From Haliscomenobacter sp. (GTDB taxonomy: Bacteria > Bacteroidota > Bacteroidia > Chitinophagales > Saprospiraceae), in the NCBI GenBank assembly GCA_016707205.1, contig JADJHZ010000003.1, forward strand, positions 62,001 to 126,000: a stretch of 64,000 nucleotides of DNA, given 5' to 3'. Shown one piece after another: positions 1 through 9,851 of this stretch. The notes beneath the pieces are model-generated. The model made no database searches. It saw nothing but the letters and a program-made list of their open reading frames with translations, and was not told the DNA's origin. The position numbers and the translations under genes were made by a program. Positions within the stretch are counted from its first letter, which is position 1. The number at the start of each line of letters is the position of its first letter.

Positions 1-55
1 ATAGTAACAGGACGAAAGACGCTAAAGTGAGTAGCTTATATATCCGGCCAATCAT
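1..55 (-). CDS. N-terminus of a secreted protein, cut by window edge
   Basis: An ATG at 55-53 opens a leftward reading frame of 18 codons that runs off the window. The visible peptide, MIGRIYKLLTLASFVLLL, has a basic start and a hydrophobic core, as a signal peptide does. A well-formed Bacteroidota promoter lies just upstream on the same strand (105-136), which supports a real gene start. Nothing can be said of the mature protein. Confidence 0.5.
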   Translation of the reverse strand, partial: MIGRIYKLLTLASFVLLL

Positions 56-104
56 GGGGGTTTGAACTCCTCCTCTGGTTCCTGAGAAATTCAAAAACAG
101 AGGA

Positions 105-136
105 CAAAGTTATAAACATTCCTTCCACTGGGTCAA
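105..136 (-). promoter_or_regulatory. Leftward Bacteroidota-type promoter
   Basis: On the minus strand a -7 box TAACTTTG (112 down to 105) fits the phylum consensus TAnnTTTG. A TTG at 136-134 lies 21 nt upstream, the usual -33 spacing. Transcription would begin near position 98 and read into the secreted-protein start at 55. Confidence 0.55.
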
Positions 137-223
137 GCGACCGGGACTATTTTTTTCTATGCTTACGTTGGAGCGGTTTGGGATCGCGGACGCTATCGGC
201 CCGCTCAAGTCCAAGTCCGTATT

Positions 224-274
224 TACATGACGCGAAGTGGTTTGGGAAATTCCCAAACCACTTCGCGTCATGTA
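224..274. repeat. Perfect 25-bp inverted repeat with 1-nt centre
   Basis: Arms 224-248 and 250-274 are exact reverse complements around the A at 249. The element begins 27 nt beyond the stop codon of the leftward gene at 301-2265. There is no T-run on the far side in the direction of transcription, so it is not a standard intrinsic terminator. It could be a REP-like palindrome, an mRNA 3' end stabiliser, or a site for a dimeric protein. Confidence 0.8.
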
Positions 275-300
275 TACGTTCCGTCAAGGATATCTGTTCC

Positions 301-2265
301 TCAGGGCCGGAGCATGCAAGGGACCCCGTCGGGAGGAAGCACCGGCCCCCGGAGCCGCTGAAGAATCACCAGGAATTTCTCCCGGTTCATCTGGTATTGC
401 TGGATGAGGTCGGACAATTCTTTAGGAGGAAGCGCCGTAAAGTCGCGGGAAAAGATCCGCACATAGGTATTGGACAACTTGAGCAGGTCTTCCCGATCCT
501 GCTTAACCGACTCCAGAATGGCCGGGGAAACGCCCGCCGAATCGGCAGAAGTCCGCAGAAACTGATCCAGGGCCTGTACCACTTCGTCGAAACATTCCAA
601 TTGGGCATAGTACTCGACCGAGTAATCGCGGAATTTTCGCAGGTTTTGCTCGTGGGTAGCGTTTTCAATAGCGGCAATCCGTTCGCCAACGCGTTTGGCG
701 CAAGTTTGGCAAAGGGGGTACACTTTGGAAGCCTGGCTCAGCAGCCATTCTTTCTTTTCTTCCACCTGCATCCCATCTCTGGGTTGGAACCCGGCGTCAA
801 AAAGGGCATTTTCGAGGTCTGAAAGCTTATTCGCGGTAAGCGAATAACTGCTCAGCGACTCGATCTCCTTGGGAAGCTTGCCCTGAATTTCCATTTGACG
901 GACCCGGTCCCGGTAAAAATCAAGCAACTCGATATCTTTGTACAGCGTTTTTACATCTGCCTGCTGGGGAAGATAATTCCCGGGATGGTTGATGAGGTAT
1001 TGCACCACTTCTTTCCCTTTTTCCAGCAATTCGGTGGAAAACCAAAGATCCACGTCGTTCATTACATTCGAATACAGGCGAATGTATTTGTCCCTCGTAG
1101 TGGGTTCCTGCTTGCTTAGTTTGACGGTTTCCTGGTTTTTCAGGTTGCGGATCTCGTAATACAGTTCAATGATGCGGGAGTATGCGAGCCAATCGGTATA
1201 TTTCGAATTCAGGCTGCTTTGAAAAAGATCGATCTGCTTCTTCAGTTCCACTGCCAGCTTAAGCGTTTCCAGGAACTCCTTCTCAACCTCTTTCTTATCT
1301 GGGTTCTGGACCTTCCGGAAATCCTTGGCTTTTTTATCAATATACGACTGGTTGTACACCATTTCAGAATGGTCGGTATTGTATTCCGATTTGGTGTTGA
1401 TTACCAGGAAATAAGGGGTAGAGATATTATTGACCAGTTTGCGGAGATCGTCGGTTTTCTGCGGGCTTGCGCCTTGAAAATACCTGGAGCGCGGCGGTTT
1501 ATCGATATCCCAATGGATGCGGTAAAGGGTAGCGGAAACGACCCGCTCTTCGTACAACCCGCTGAGTTCTTTGGAAAGCAGCTTGATGAAAAATTCGCTG
1601 GTGATTTTCTGCGGGTCGTTGACTTGTTCCATGGACCGCAGGCCTTTGTCAATTTGCGGAATGATCTGCTCAGTAAGCGCCAGAAAAGGACCGGCCAGAG
1701 AGGTCTTCAGCAGGTTAGTAGCCGTTTTGCCCAGCTCGACGGAGATCTCCGCCGTTTTCTTCCAGAACTCGCTGGCGGTATTGGTCTTGATCGCTTCAAA
1801 TTTCACTTTGGCCACGATGTCGCCGTCTTTGAGAACCTCATCCGGAATATTTTCCAGAAACCGGCCTCCGTACTCCAGAAGCCGGGAACTCGTCGCCGGG
1901 TTGCGCATATCGTGGATCATTAAGGGTACGGTCAGCGCATTGCCTTCCTGAACAGGATCTTTGATCGTCACCGCGAGGTACATGTACTGGGGATAATCCC
2001 CTTTTTTCAGTCCCACTTCCTTGCGCTCTTTCCCCTGCAGTCCTTCCCCTTCAAACACCCGCTGAAGGCTTTGCCCATTGACGAGGTACAAATACGAGGA
2101 ATTCAGATTAAAGTCAGAGGAAGGTAAATTGGGGGTCGTCCAGGATTCTACCTCCGAAGCCACAATCGCGTACTGGCCGAACGCCTCGTAGCCTGGCAAG
2201 GAGATGGCCGCGGCCAAAACGAACCAATGCATCCGGTTCCATGGTTTCCACAAATTGCCTTTCAT
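301..2265 (-). CDS. Secreted protein of unknown function (654 aa)
   Basis: The protein starts at ATG 2265 with a basic N-terminus and a hydrophobic stretch ending in EAFGQ, a typical Bacteroidota signal peptide cut at about residue 31. The mature part is hydrophilic. An N-terminal region (about 32-260) looks beta-rich and a long remainder (about 300-650) is charged and probably helical. One CxxC motif (PLCQTCAK) sits near residue 530. There is no T9SS C-terminal domain and no recognised catalytic motif. The gene stands alone, with a minisatellite upstream and a 25-bp palindrome downstream. I do not recognise the family. Confidence 0.8.
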   Translation of the reverse strand: MKGNLWKPWNRMHWFVLAAAISLPGYEAFGQYAIVASEVESWTTPNLPSSDFNLNSSYLYLVNGQSLQRVFEGEGLQGKERKEVGLKKGDYPQYMYLAVTIKDPVQEGNALTVPLMIHDMRNPATSSRLLEYGGRFLENIPDEVLKDGDIVAKVKFEAIKTNTASEFWKKTAEISVELGKTATNLLKTSLAGPFLALTEQIIPQIDKGLRSMEQVNDPQKITSEFFIKLLSKELSGLYEERVVSATLYRIHWDIDKPPRSRYFQGASPQKTDDLRKLVNNISTPYFLVINTKSEYNTDHSEMVYNQSYIDKKAKDFRKVQNPDKKEVEKEFLETLKLAVELKKQIDLFQSSLNSKYTDWLAYSRIIELYYEIRNLKNQETVKLSKQEPTTRDKYIRLYSNVMNDVDLWFSTELLEKGKEVVQYLINHPGNYLPQQADVKTLYKDIELLDFYRDRVRQMEIQGKLPKEIESLSSYSLTANKLSDLENALFDAGFQPRDGMQVEEKKEWLLSQASKVYPLCQTCAKRVGERIAAIENATHEQNLRKFRDYSVEYYAQLECFDEVVQALDQFLRTSADSAGVSPAILESVKQDREDLLKLSNTYVRIFSRDFTALPPKELSDLIQQYQMNREKFLVILQRLRGPVLPPDGVPCMLRP

Positions 2266-2301
2266 GTGCCGATCGACGTTTTTTAGAGGTTATGAAGTAA
2301 A

Positions 2302-2347
2302 GGGAGTAGGGAGCAGGGAGTAGGGAGCAGGGAGTAGGGAGCAGGGA
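2302..2347. repeat. 7-bp minisatellite (GGGAGTA/GGGAGCA)
   Basis: Six to seven units alternate GGGAGTA and GGGAGCA between two leftward genes. The same unit recurs in this window at about 3747-3816, 7762-7780 and 53814-53925, so it is a dispersed family rather than a local slip. Confidence 0.85.
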
Positions 2348-2440
2348 AAACGCAGCGTACGAACATTCTGGTTCCTGACGTCCAAAGTCAATATTTTGAA
2401 AACTAAAGATATATTTAAAACAAATATTAAAAAATCTATT

Positions 2441-2716
2441 TCAGCCGTCCTCTTTTCCCGAAGAACCTTTAGGGAAAAAAGCATAAAAGAGATTTCGGGC
2501 GAACAGGCGAATGAGCAGGAGCCAGGGAATGCCATGCACCGCCAGGTCTGCCAGATCTTTCATCTGCATCCCTCTTGCGCCGCTGCCCACCCAGCGAAGC
2601 TTGCTTAAGATATGCGGCTCGGGATAATAGGGCGCCAGCCCGAGGGTAAGGCAGGCCAGAAGAACGAACTTCCAGTCGTTGAGGATGGCTTTCAAATTTT
2701 GTGGTTTATTCTCCAT
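2441..2716 (-). CDS. Small conserved-type membrane protein (91 aa)
   Basis: The start chosen is ATG 2716 (MENKPQNLK). Longer readings upstream would run into the divergent dehydrogenase gene at 2773. Two hydrophobic segments are visible: FVLLACLTLGLAPYYPEP near residues 14-31 and HGIPWLLLIRLFARNLFY near 61-78, with a basic C-terminus. The pattern (short N-terminal helix, PEPH, KLRW, second helix) resembles small inner-membrane proteins seen in many Bacteroidota, but I know of no assigned function. It is divergently arranged with the dehydrogenase gene, 56 nt apart. Confidence 0.6.
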   Translation of the reverse strand: MENKPQNLKAILNDWKFVLLACLTLGLAPYYPEPHILSKLRWVGSGARGMQMKDLADLAVHGIPWLLLIRLFARNLFYAFFPKGSSGKEDG

Positions 2717-2772
2717 ACAAGGCAATTGGTTTGCGCCGTACCTTGTAAAGGCAAAAGGATGAAACCATAGCC

Positions 2773-3741
2773 ATGCAAACAACCGCTCCCGTAATTGTCG
2801 TTTTGGACGGGCACACGCTCAATCCCGGCGACCTGTCCTGGGCGCCGCTTCGGCTGCTTGGGGAGACCCATATTTACGACCGAAGTACACCCTTCGAGAG
2901 TATCGAACGCGCAAAGGATGCAAATATTATTTTGGTGAACAAGATCCGCATTAGCAGGGAAATTATTCTTCAGCTTCCCAAACTAAAATGCATCTGCGTG
3001 ACCGCCACGGGCTTCAACAATATCGACCTTCAGGCCGCTTCCGAGCGGGGGGTGGCCGTGTGCAACGTTCTCGGATACGGTACCTCCTCGGTGGCCCAGC
3101 ATGTTTTTGCCTTATTGCTGGAGTGCAGCAATCACGTCGCCTTACATAGCGACAGCGTCAAAAATGGCGACTGGTCCAGCCAGCCGGATTTCTGCTACTG
3201 GAAGGCCCCGATCTTCGAACTACAGGGCAAAACCATGGGAATCTATGGCTTTGGAAGGATTGGCCAGAAAGTGGCCGCTATCGCGCTCGCCTTTGGCATG
3301 CGCGTCCTGGCTACCCATAAACATCCCGAACGCGACGCCCGCACCGGGGTCACGTTTGTCAACCTGCCGGATTTGTTTGCTGCCAGCGACGTCGTCAGCC
3401 TGAACGCCCCACTCACCGCAGACAATCGCGACATCGTGAACCTCGATCTGCTCCGGCGTATGAAAACTACCTCTATCCTGATCAACACCGCCCGGGGGGA
3501 ACTCATCGTCGAGGAAGATCTGGTCAAAGCCTTGCAATCCGGCCGCCCTGCCATCGCCGCCCTGGACGTCCTGCGCGCCGAACCGCCTCCGGCAAACCAT
3601 CCCCTCTTCGCTCTGCCCAACTGCCTGATCACCCCGCACCTCGCCTGGGCCGGACGGGAAGCCCGCATGCGCCTCCTGGAAATGACCGTGGAAAATGTGC
3701 AGGCTTTTCTGCAAGGAGCGCCGCAGAATATGGTGAATTGA
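2773..3741 (+). CDS. D-2-hydroxyacid dehydrogenase (glycerate dehydrogenase-like)
   Basis: This 322-aa protein belongs to the NAD(P)-dependent D-isomer 2-hydroxyacid dehydrogenases, which interconvert 2-keto acids and D-2-hydroxyacids in the cytoplasm. The Rossmann motif GFGRIG is at about residues 159-164. The catalytic triad of the family is visible as Arg241 (in NTARGE), Glu270 (in AEPP) and His289 (in PHLAWAG). Length is normal. Overall pattern is closest to glycerate/hydroxypyruvate reductases, but substrate cannot be fixed from sequence alone. It is a single gene that ends at a hairpin-forming minisatellite and converges on the kbp-like gene. Confidence 0.88.
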   Translation: MQTTAPVIVVLDGHTLNPGDLSWAPLRLLGETHIYDRSTPFESIERAKDANIILVNKIRISREIILQLPKLKCICVTATGFNNIDLQAASERGVAVCNVLGYGTSSVAQHVFALLLECSNHVALHSDSVKNGDWSSQPDFCYWKAPIFELQGKTMGIYGFGRIGQKVAAIALAFGMRVLATHKHPERDARTGVTFVNLPDLFAASDVVSLNAPLTADNRDIVNLDLLRRMKTTSILINTARGELIVEEDLVKALQSGRPAIAALDVLRAEPPPANHPLFALPNCLITPHLAWAGREARMRLLEMTVENVQAFLQGAPQNMVN

Positions 3742-3746
3742 GCAAA

Positions 3747-3816
3747 GGGAGCAGGGAGCAAGGAGCGTTTTCTGCTCCCTGCTCCCTAATCCCTGCCCCC
3801 TAATCCCTGCTCCCTA
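3747..3816. terminator. Minisatellite hairpin between convergent genes
   Basis: The 78-nt gap between two convergent genes is built of GGGAGCA-type units on the left and their complements (GCTCCCT, ATCCCTG) on the right. Segments 3747-3759 and 3774-3786 form a perfect 13-bp stem, and further right-hand units give alternative pairings. It could end transcription from both sides; that role is inferred. Confidence 0.65.
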
Positions 3817-3819
3817 AAA

Positions 3820-4293
3820 TCAATCCAGCTTAGGAATCCGCAGCATCTGTCCAGGGTAGATGAGATCGGGATCTTTGAGCATGGGCTTGTTGGCTTCGAA
3901 GATCACGGGGTATTTCATCGCATTGCCATAGTAGTGCTTTGCGATTTTGGACAAGGAATCTCCTTTTTTTACTTCGTAGAAGTCGGCTTCCGGCTCCGGA
4001 ACGGCGACGGTCATGCGGTCGTCGACGCAATCGACGTCTTCCACATTGCCTACCGTAAGGATTACTTTTTCCTTATTCGCCTGGGAGTCTACCTCGCCAA
4101 ACACCATGACGGTGCCGCCATCGATATCCACGTGGAAATCTTTGATCTCGATGCCAAGCGTGGAGACGGCAGCTTTGAGCTCATGGATGTTGGCTTCTTT
4201 AATTTCGATGCGTTCCTGCTCGGTTTTGGCTTCGGCTGTTTTGCGCTTGAATAATTTGGCGCCTGCATTTTTGAGAAAGGAAAATAGTCCCAT
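3820..4293 (-). CDS. kbp: Kbp/YgaU-like BON-LysM protein
   Basis: The start is ATG 4293 (MGLFSFLKNAG), giving 157 aa, close to the 149 aa of E. coli Kbp. Like Kbp it has a short conserved N-terminus, a BON domain (about 25-100, with the block VGNVEDVDCVDD) and a C-terminal LysM domain (about 104-155, with YEVKKGDSLSKIAKHYYG and IFEANKPML). E. coli Kbp is a cytoplasmic potassium-binding protein. No signal peptide is present here either, so the LysM domain is unlikely to act outside the cell. The potassium role is by homology. Confidence 0.88.
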   Translation of the reverse strand: MGLFSFLKNAGAKLFKRKTAEAKTEQERIEIKEANIHELKAAVSTLGIEIKDFHVDIDGGTVMVFGEVDSQANKEKVILTVGNVEDVDCVDDRMTVAVPEPEADFYEVKKGDSLSKIAKHYYGNAMKYPVIFEANKPMLKDPDLIYPGQMLRIPKLD

Positions 4294-4496
4294 TATTTTG
4301 TTTTTTAGGTTTGAGGGAAAAATATTCTGTAAGATAGGCGCTCCAACGCAAACCGCCAAAGAGAACTGGGGCTTTTTCGCTTTTTTCGCACGCCGGCTCA
4401 GGCCTGGAAAACAGCCTTACGCCTGCATTCCGAAGGCCCCATTTTCAAAATGGAAAGTAAAAGCCGATCTTTTCCTATACAATTCTTCAAAACGCT

Positions 4497-4504
4497 TATA
4501 TTTG
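4497..4504 (+). promoter_or_regulatory. -7 box upstream of secDF
   Basis: TATATTTG fits TAnnTTTG exactly and lies 44 nt before the secDF start at 4549. No clear TTG is present at the -33 position, so the promoter may need an activator or the assignment may be incomplete. Confidence 0.45.
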
Positions 4505-4548
4505 CGCAGTTTTTTAAAAAATAGAAGTTACTCAGAAAAGCGGAAGCT

Positions 4549-7500
4549 ATGCAAGGTAAAGGAGTTGTTAGGTTTTTCCTCGTGATTATGGTTTTGGTGA
4601 CGTTGGTTCAGTTTATGCTGACCATTCCCACCACCCGGGAAGAAAAAAAGGCGGAAGTCTTCGCCCAGGCGGTCAGCAAAAATGCGCCTGCCGATCAGCG
4701 CAATGCGGTGTACAAAGCGGCCCGCACAAAATATCTGGATTCTATTTCCTCCAAGACTATTCTGAATATTCCGCTCCTGAAGAGCTATACCTATCAGGAT
4801 CTGAAAGGAAGCCAGCTCGCCCTGGGGCTTGACCTTAAAGGAGGAATGAGCGTCGTACTGCAAGTGGACCTGAAAGAATTCATTCGTTCGCTCTCCAACG
4901 ACAGCAAGGACCCTGCTTTCCTCGCTGCTTTGGAGCGCGCCAGCAAAGACCAGGTAAATGCGACCACCGATTATATTACCCTGTTCGCCACCGCGTTCCG
5001 GGAAATAAGCGGAGGGCAGCCGATGGCGCCGATCTTTTCCCGCAACGAAGCGCTCCGGGAGGAAATCACCTTTGAATCCTCTGACGGAGAGGTCGTTCGC
5101 CTGCTCCGCCAAAAAGCCAACGAAACGGTAGGCCGCACCTTCGAATTGCTTAAACAGCGGATCGATAAACTGGGCGTCACCCAGCCCAACGTATCCCTCG
5201 ATGCGGCCCGCGACCTCATTCTGGTCGAGTTGCCCGGCATCGACAACCCCAAGCGCGCCCGGACGTTCCTCCAGGCTGCCGCCAAACTGGAATTCTGGGA
5301 CGTTTACCGGATCACCGACCCCGTCAACCCCAATAACCCTGCCGGCGCTACGATCCAGCAAGCCTTCGTGGACGCTAACGCCACCCTGGCCCGCACCATC
5401 GGTACTGGCGAGATCAAAAAAGAGATCCTCCGCATCGACACCAGCTACGCGGCCGACAGCCTGGGCAACGTCGACAGCAGCCAGATTGCCAAACTCGACA
5501 CGGTGTACAACCCGATCAACGTTAACCAGGGACCGCTGTTCGACATTTTTACCCTGAATGGGGCCAACACCGCCGCCAGCTATGGCCTGGCAGTCATGGG
5601 CGTCGCCGACCGCAACCAAAAAGACTACATCGACTCCTTGCTTTACCGCGAGGAAGTGCGCGCGCTCTTCCCCCGCGACCTGACGTTTCACTGGTCGCGC
5701 GACCCGATCCCCGATGCAAAGACCCGCAAACCCACTACCCTCTACCAGCTTCATGCCATCCGGCATGAAGGCGGCCGTACCGACGCCAAACTTACCGGCG
5801 ACAACGTGACCCGCGCAGGCGCCGATCCGGACCTCTAACACGGGCCAAACGGTCGTCGTCCTTGGCATGGACAATGAGGGCGCCCGCATCTGGAAAGACA
5901 TGACCACCAAAGCTGCCAACGACAACAACCGCGAAGTGGCCATCACCCTCGACGCCGAAGTTGTCTCCTGCCCCGGCGTGAACGAGCCCATTCCGGGTGG
6001 AAATACTCAGATTCTGGGCAACTTTACCCTTCAGGAAGCCCAGGACCTCGCCAGTATCCTCGAAGTGGGCAAACTGCCCGCAGAGACCCGCATTATCCAG
6101 GAAGCCCTGGTAGGCCCCTCGCTCGGCAAGGAAAACATCAACAAAAGTATGCTCTCCCTGATCCTGTCCTTCCTGACGGTTTCCGGATTTATGATCCTGT
6201 ATTACGGAAGCGCAGGCTTCGTAGCCGTTCTGGCGTTGATCCTTAACTTGTTCTTCATCATCGGGGCGCTGGCTTCGTTTGGCACCGTACTTACCCTTCC
6301 GGGTATTGCCGGTATCGTGCTTACCATCGGTATGGCGGTAGACGCCAACGTAATCATCTTTGAGCGTATCCGGGAAGAATTGCGGGCAGGCAAACCTCTG
6401 CTCACCTCGATTGTAGAAGGATTCAAGCACTCCTATTCGGCCATCATCGACGGCAACGTCACCACCCTGCTCACGGGGGCTGTGCTTGCTTACTTTGGCC
6501 TGGGCCCGATCAAAGGGTTTGCCGTAGTGCTGATCATTGGTATCCTTTTCTCTCTGTTCACCGCCGTTCTCGTCAGCCGGATGATCATGGACTGGAGAAC
6601 AACCAAAGGCAAGGACTTTACGTTCTATCGCGGCTTCTCCAAAAACGTTTTGGCGCATGCAAATTACAACTGGATGGGTATGCGCAAGTATGCTTACGCC
6701 TTGTCCGGAACGTTATTGGTAATCAGTTTCATCTCTATGGCGGTCCGCGGGTTTGAATTGGGCGTCGATTTCAAGGGGGGCTACTCGGTCAACGTCACTT
6801 TTGATAAAAGCGCGAATATCAACGTTGCGGAACTCCGCACCGCACTCCGCACTGCCTTTGAAGGCAATAACCCCATTGTAAAAGCCGTCGATACGGAAAA
6901 CACCTACAATGTGGTAACCAGCTACCTGATCAATAGCACGGACGAAAATGCGCAGGACCGCGTTTTTGAAAAGCTCTATGACGGAGTCGTTCAGGCTACT
7001 GGCGCACCCATCGATAAAGCTTCTTTCTTAGATCCCGATGGGGCAGGCACCCATATCGCTGCTTCCACCAAGGTAGGCCCTACTATTGCCGATGACATCA
7101 AGCAAAGCGCCTTTATTGCCGGCGGCCTTGCGCTTCTCGTGATCTTCATCTATATCTTCGCCCGATTCAGCAAAGCGTCCTTTAGCTTGGGCGGGGTGGT
7201 AGCTTTGTTTCACGACACCCTCATTACGCTCGGTATGTTCTCCCTTTTCCGGGGCCTTGTTCCTTTCTCCCTGGAGATTGATCAAGCGTTTATTGCAGCC
7301 ATCCTGACGGTAATCGGTTACTCCATCAACGATACGGTAATTGTCTACGACCGGGTGAGGGAGCATTCACACCTGTATCCTAATAAAACGAAAACGGAGC
7401 TGATCAATGGCGCTATCAATAGCACCCTTGGCCGGACGTTGATCACCGGTTTGACTACATTGTTCAGCGTGTTTATCTTGTTCTTCTTTGGAGGCGCCAG

Positions 7501-7675
7501 CATTAAAGGCTTTGCCTTTGCCTTGCTGATCGGGATCGGCTTTGGAACGTACTCTTCGGTGTTCGTTGCTTCCTCTCTGGTCCACGATTTCATAAAAGGA
7601 GACCGGCTTTCTTCTTCGCCTAAAGTCACAAACACTACTGGCAAAGGCTTCTCTACCAAAGCAATCCAGAAGTAA
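4549..7675 (+). CDS. secDF: SecDF protein translocase subunit, frameshifted
   Basis: SecDF is an inner-membrane proton-driven motor that helps pull secreted proteins through SecYEG; in Bacteroidota SecD and SecF are fused. The first frame (4549-5838) carries TM1 (about residues 6-24) and the periplasmic P1 region (LALGLDLKGGMSVVLQVDL, FELLKQRIDKLGV). The second frame, read from about 5837 to 7675, carries the rest of SecD (TLPGIAGIVLTIGMAVDANVIIFERIREE) and SecF (LGVDFKGGYSVNVTF; GYSINDTVIVYDRVRE). Removing the T at 5836 joins the frames as ADPDLNTGQTVVVLGMDNEG, the expected family sequence, giving about 1041 aa. The stop at 5836 is therefore an assembly error, a true mutation, or a +1 recoding site (see findings). 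Confidence 0.9.
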
Positions 7676-7711
7676 ATCGCGAAGAAAAAAATTCTGCTAA
7701 TACTTACGCCT

Positions 7712-7750
7712 AACGGGTTGAATCCAAAATTCGGATTCAACCCGTTTTAG
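7712..7750 (+). terminator. Intrinsic terminator of secDF
   Basis: A perfect 14-bp stem (7712-7725 with 7733-7746) around a 7-nt loop is followed by TTTTAGTTTT. It begins 36 nt after the secDF stop codon. Confidence 0.8.
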
Positions 7751-7761
7751 TTTTCACCCCC

Positions 7762-7795
7762 ATTGCTCCCTGCTCCCTAATCTCTCCATCCTCTC
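7762..7795. repeat. Short GCTCCCT/CTCCATC array
   Basis: Two GCTCCCT units and two CTCTCCATC-like units sit between the secDF terminator and the next gene. They are the complement of the GGGAGCA family seen elsewhere. Confidence 0.6.
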
Positions 7796-7868
7796 CAAAA
7801 ACCGAAAACCCCATTCCTGCGTTAACAAAAGAAACGGGCGTACCTTAGCGCCAATCAACTCTTTGCTT

Positions 7869-9847
7869 ATGACGCGGTGGCTTTCTCTTATAACGCTCCT
7901 CCTGTTGATGTTCTCCCTGCAAGGGTATGGGCAAAAAATAAAAGACGGCAATACGGCTTTTGACCGCAAGCAATACCATATTGCGATTCCCCTGCTCAGC
8001 AAATCTTACGAAAAAGCGCCAACCCGGCTGGAAAAAGGTAAAATCGCGTTCAAGCTGGGAGAGTGTCACCGCATTCTTACCCGCGACGAACAGGCAGCCG
8101 ATTGGTACCAAAAAGCCTACGACAACCAATATGGCGTAGATGCGCTGAGGGAACTGGCTTTTTGCCAAAAACGCCTGGAACGCTACGAAGAGGCCAAAGA
8201 AACCTTCAAGAGCCTGGGGATTGAAATCGGAAGCCCTTATGAATACCGTAGAGAGATCAATACCTGCGATATCGCCATGGGATGGAAAAAAATTCAGACC
8301 CCGGAGTTCCGGGTAACCCTCCTGGAATTCAACACCCAGGCTGCTGAATATGCGCCTTCATTGTATAACGACAAAGAACTGGTCTTTACCTCCGACCGGT
8401 CGTCCAGCACCGGAGAAGGCGTTTACGGCTGGACGGGCAACAAATTCTCCGACCTTTTCGTCGTGAACCTCGAAAACCAAACCGTCCGGAACTTCAGCCA
8501 GCCCTGGAATTCCGACGATAACGAAGGGGCCATTTCCTTCACGGCCAACTATCAGGAAGCGTACTTTACCCGCTGCTCCGGAGGAAAAAAGAAGACGCCT
8601 ATTGCCAGATCATGGTCAGCACCCTGCGCAATACGACCTGGACCGCCCCCAAACCCCTGGAGTTCCAGGAGCCCAACCTCAACTACGGCCATCCGAGCAT
8701 TTCTGTGGATGGCAAACGGCTTTATTTCTCCTGTAACCATCCGGATGGCTGGGGCGGGTACGATATCTACGTGAGCGAACGGACGGAAGAAGGATGGTCT
8801 CCTCCCAAGGTGCTGAGCCGCACGGTGAATACTATTGGAAATGAGCAATTCCCCTATATCGACGGCGATACCCTGTACTTCTCCTCCGATTTCCACCCCG
8901 GCATGGGTGGATTGGACATCTTCCGCACCTACCGAATGAAATCGGGCGATTGGGCGCCTGCCTTTAACCTGAAACCGCCCGTCAATTCCGGCGGAGACGA
9001 TTTTGGCTTTCTCATCTACCCCCACGCCCCATTGAAAGAGGGCGTCCTGCAAACCGGCTTCTTTACTTCCAGCAGAGGCAACGGAGCCGGCAACGACGAC
9101 CTGTACCAATATGAATTATTACCGCTTCCTCCTGCCCCACCCCAGCCTGCAACACCTCCGGTAACGGCTGCGCCCCGGATGCGGCTGGACATTGTCGTCC
9201 TGGAAAAAATATACGCCGACCCGGCCAACCCCAACAGCAAAGTATTGGGCCGAAAACCCATACCCGGCGCCCAATTGGAGATCAAAGACGGCAGAACCCC
9301 CAAAACCGTCGCTGTCAGCGAAGAGGGCGCTTTTTCCCTCCCCTTAGCGGAGGGAACCGACTACCAGTTCCTCGCCTCCAAAGCGAACTACCTCAACAAC
9401 GCCAGCCGCTTCACCACCAAGGGGGTCGGTCTTCCCCCCGGCCAGCCGGAACAGGTATTCGAACTGGAAATCGTGCTGGATAAAATCTACCTGAATAAGG
9501 AAATCACCCTCGAGAATATCTATTACGACTTCGATAAATGGGATATTCGCGACGATGCCAAACCCACCCTGAACGCCCTGGCAGAAAACCTCCGCCTCAA
9601 CCCGGGCATCCGCATCCAGTTGGCGTCCCATACCGATTGCCGGGGCAACGATAACTACAACCTGGAGCTCTCCCAAAAACGAGCTCAATCTGCGGTAGAT
9701 TTTCTGATCGCCGCGGGCATCGATCCCGCCAGGCTCCAGGCCCGCGGATTTGGAGAAACCCAACCGGCGGCAGCCTGCATTTGCGCCCGCTGCACCGAGG
9801 AAGAGCACCAGGCCAACCGAAGAACGACCTTTGCGATTATCGAGTAA
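7869..9847 (+). CDS. PorE-like OmpA-family T9SS envelope protein, frameshifted
   Basis: ATG 7869 starts a signal peptide (MTRWLSLITLLLLMFSLQGYGQ). The first frame continues to about 8590 with TPR-like helices (about 25-120) and the first beta-propeller PD40 strands (ELVFTSDRSS). The second frame gives more PD40 repeats (RLYFSCNHPDGWGGYDIYVS, TLYFSSDFHPGMGGLDIFR), a carboxypeptidase-regulatory-like fold (DGRTPKTVAVSEEGAFSLPL) and a C-terminal OmpA domain (YYDFDKWDIRDDAKPTL, ASHTDCRGNDNYNLELSQKRA). This order, TPR, propeller, regulatory-like fold, OmpA, is that described for PorE of the type IX secretion system, which binds peptidoglycan. One A missing from the A-run at 8585-8590 explains the split; restored, the protein is about 660 aa. 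It converges on a T9SS cargo gene 4 nt away. Many Bacteroidota have several such paralogues, so PorE identity is tentative. Confidence 0.8.
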
Positions 9848-9851
9848 AAAG

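Noticed and set aside
4528..5991. Long open frame (487 codons) antisense to secD
   Set aside because: It mirrors the secD coding frame, has no start context, signal or domain, and arises from GC-rich codon use. Similar antisense frames lie over leuS and other long genes.
5792..6658. Open frame of 288 codons antisense to secDF
   Set aside because: Very hydrophilic with no family resemblance; it is a shadow of the real gene on the plus strand.
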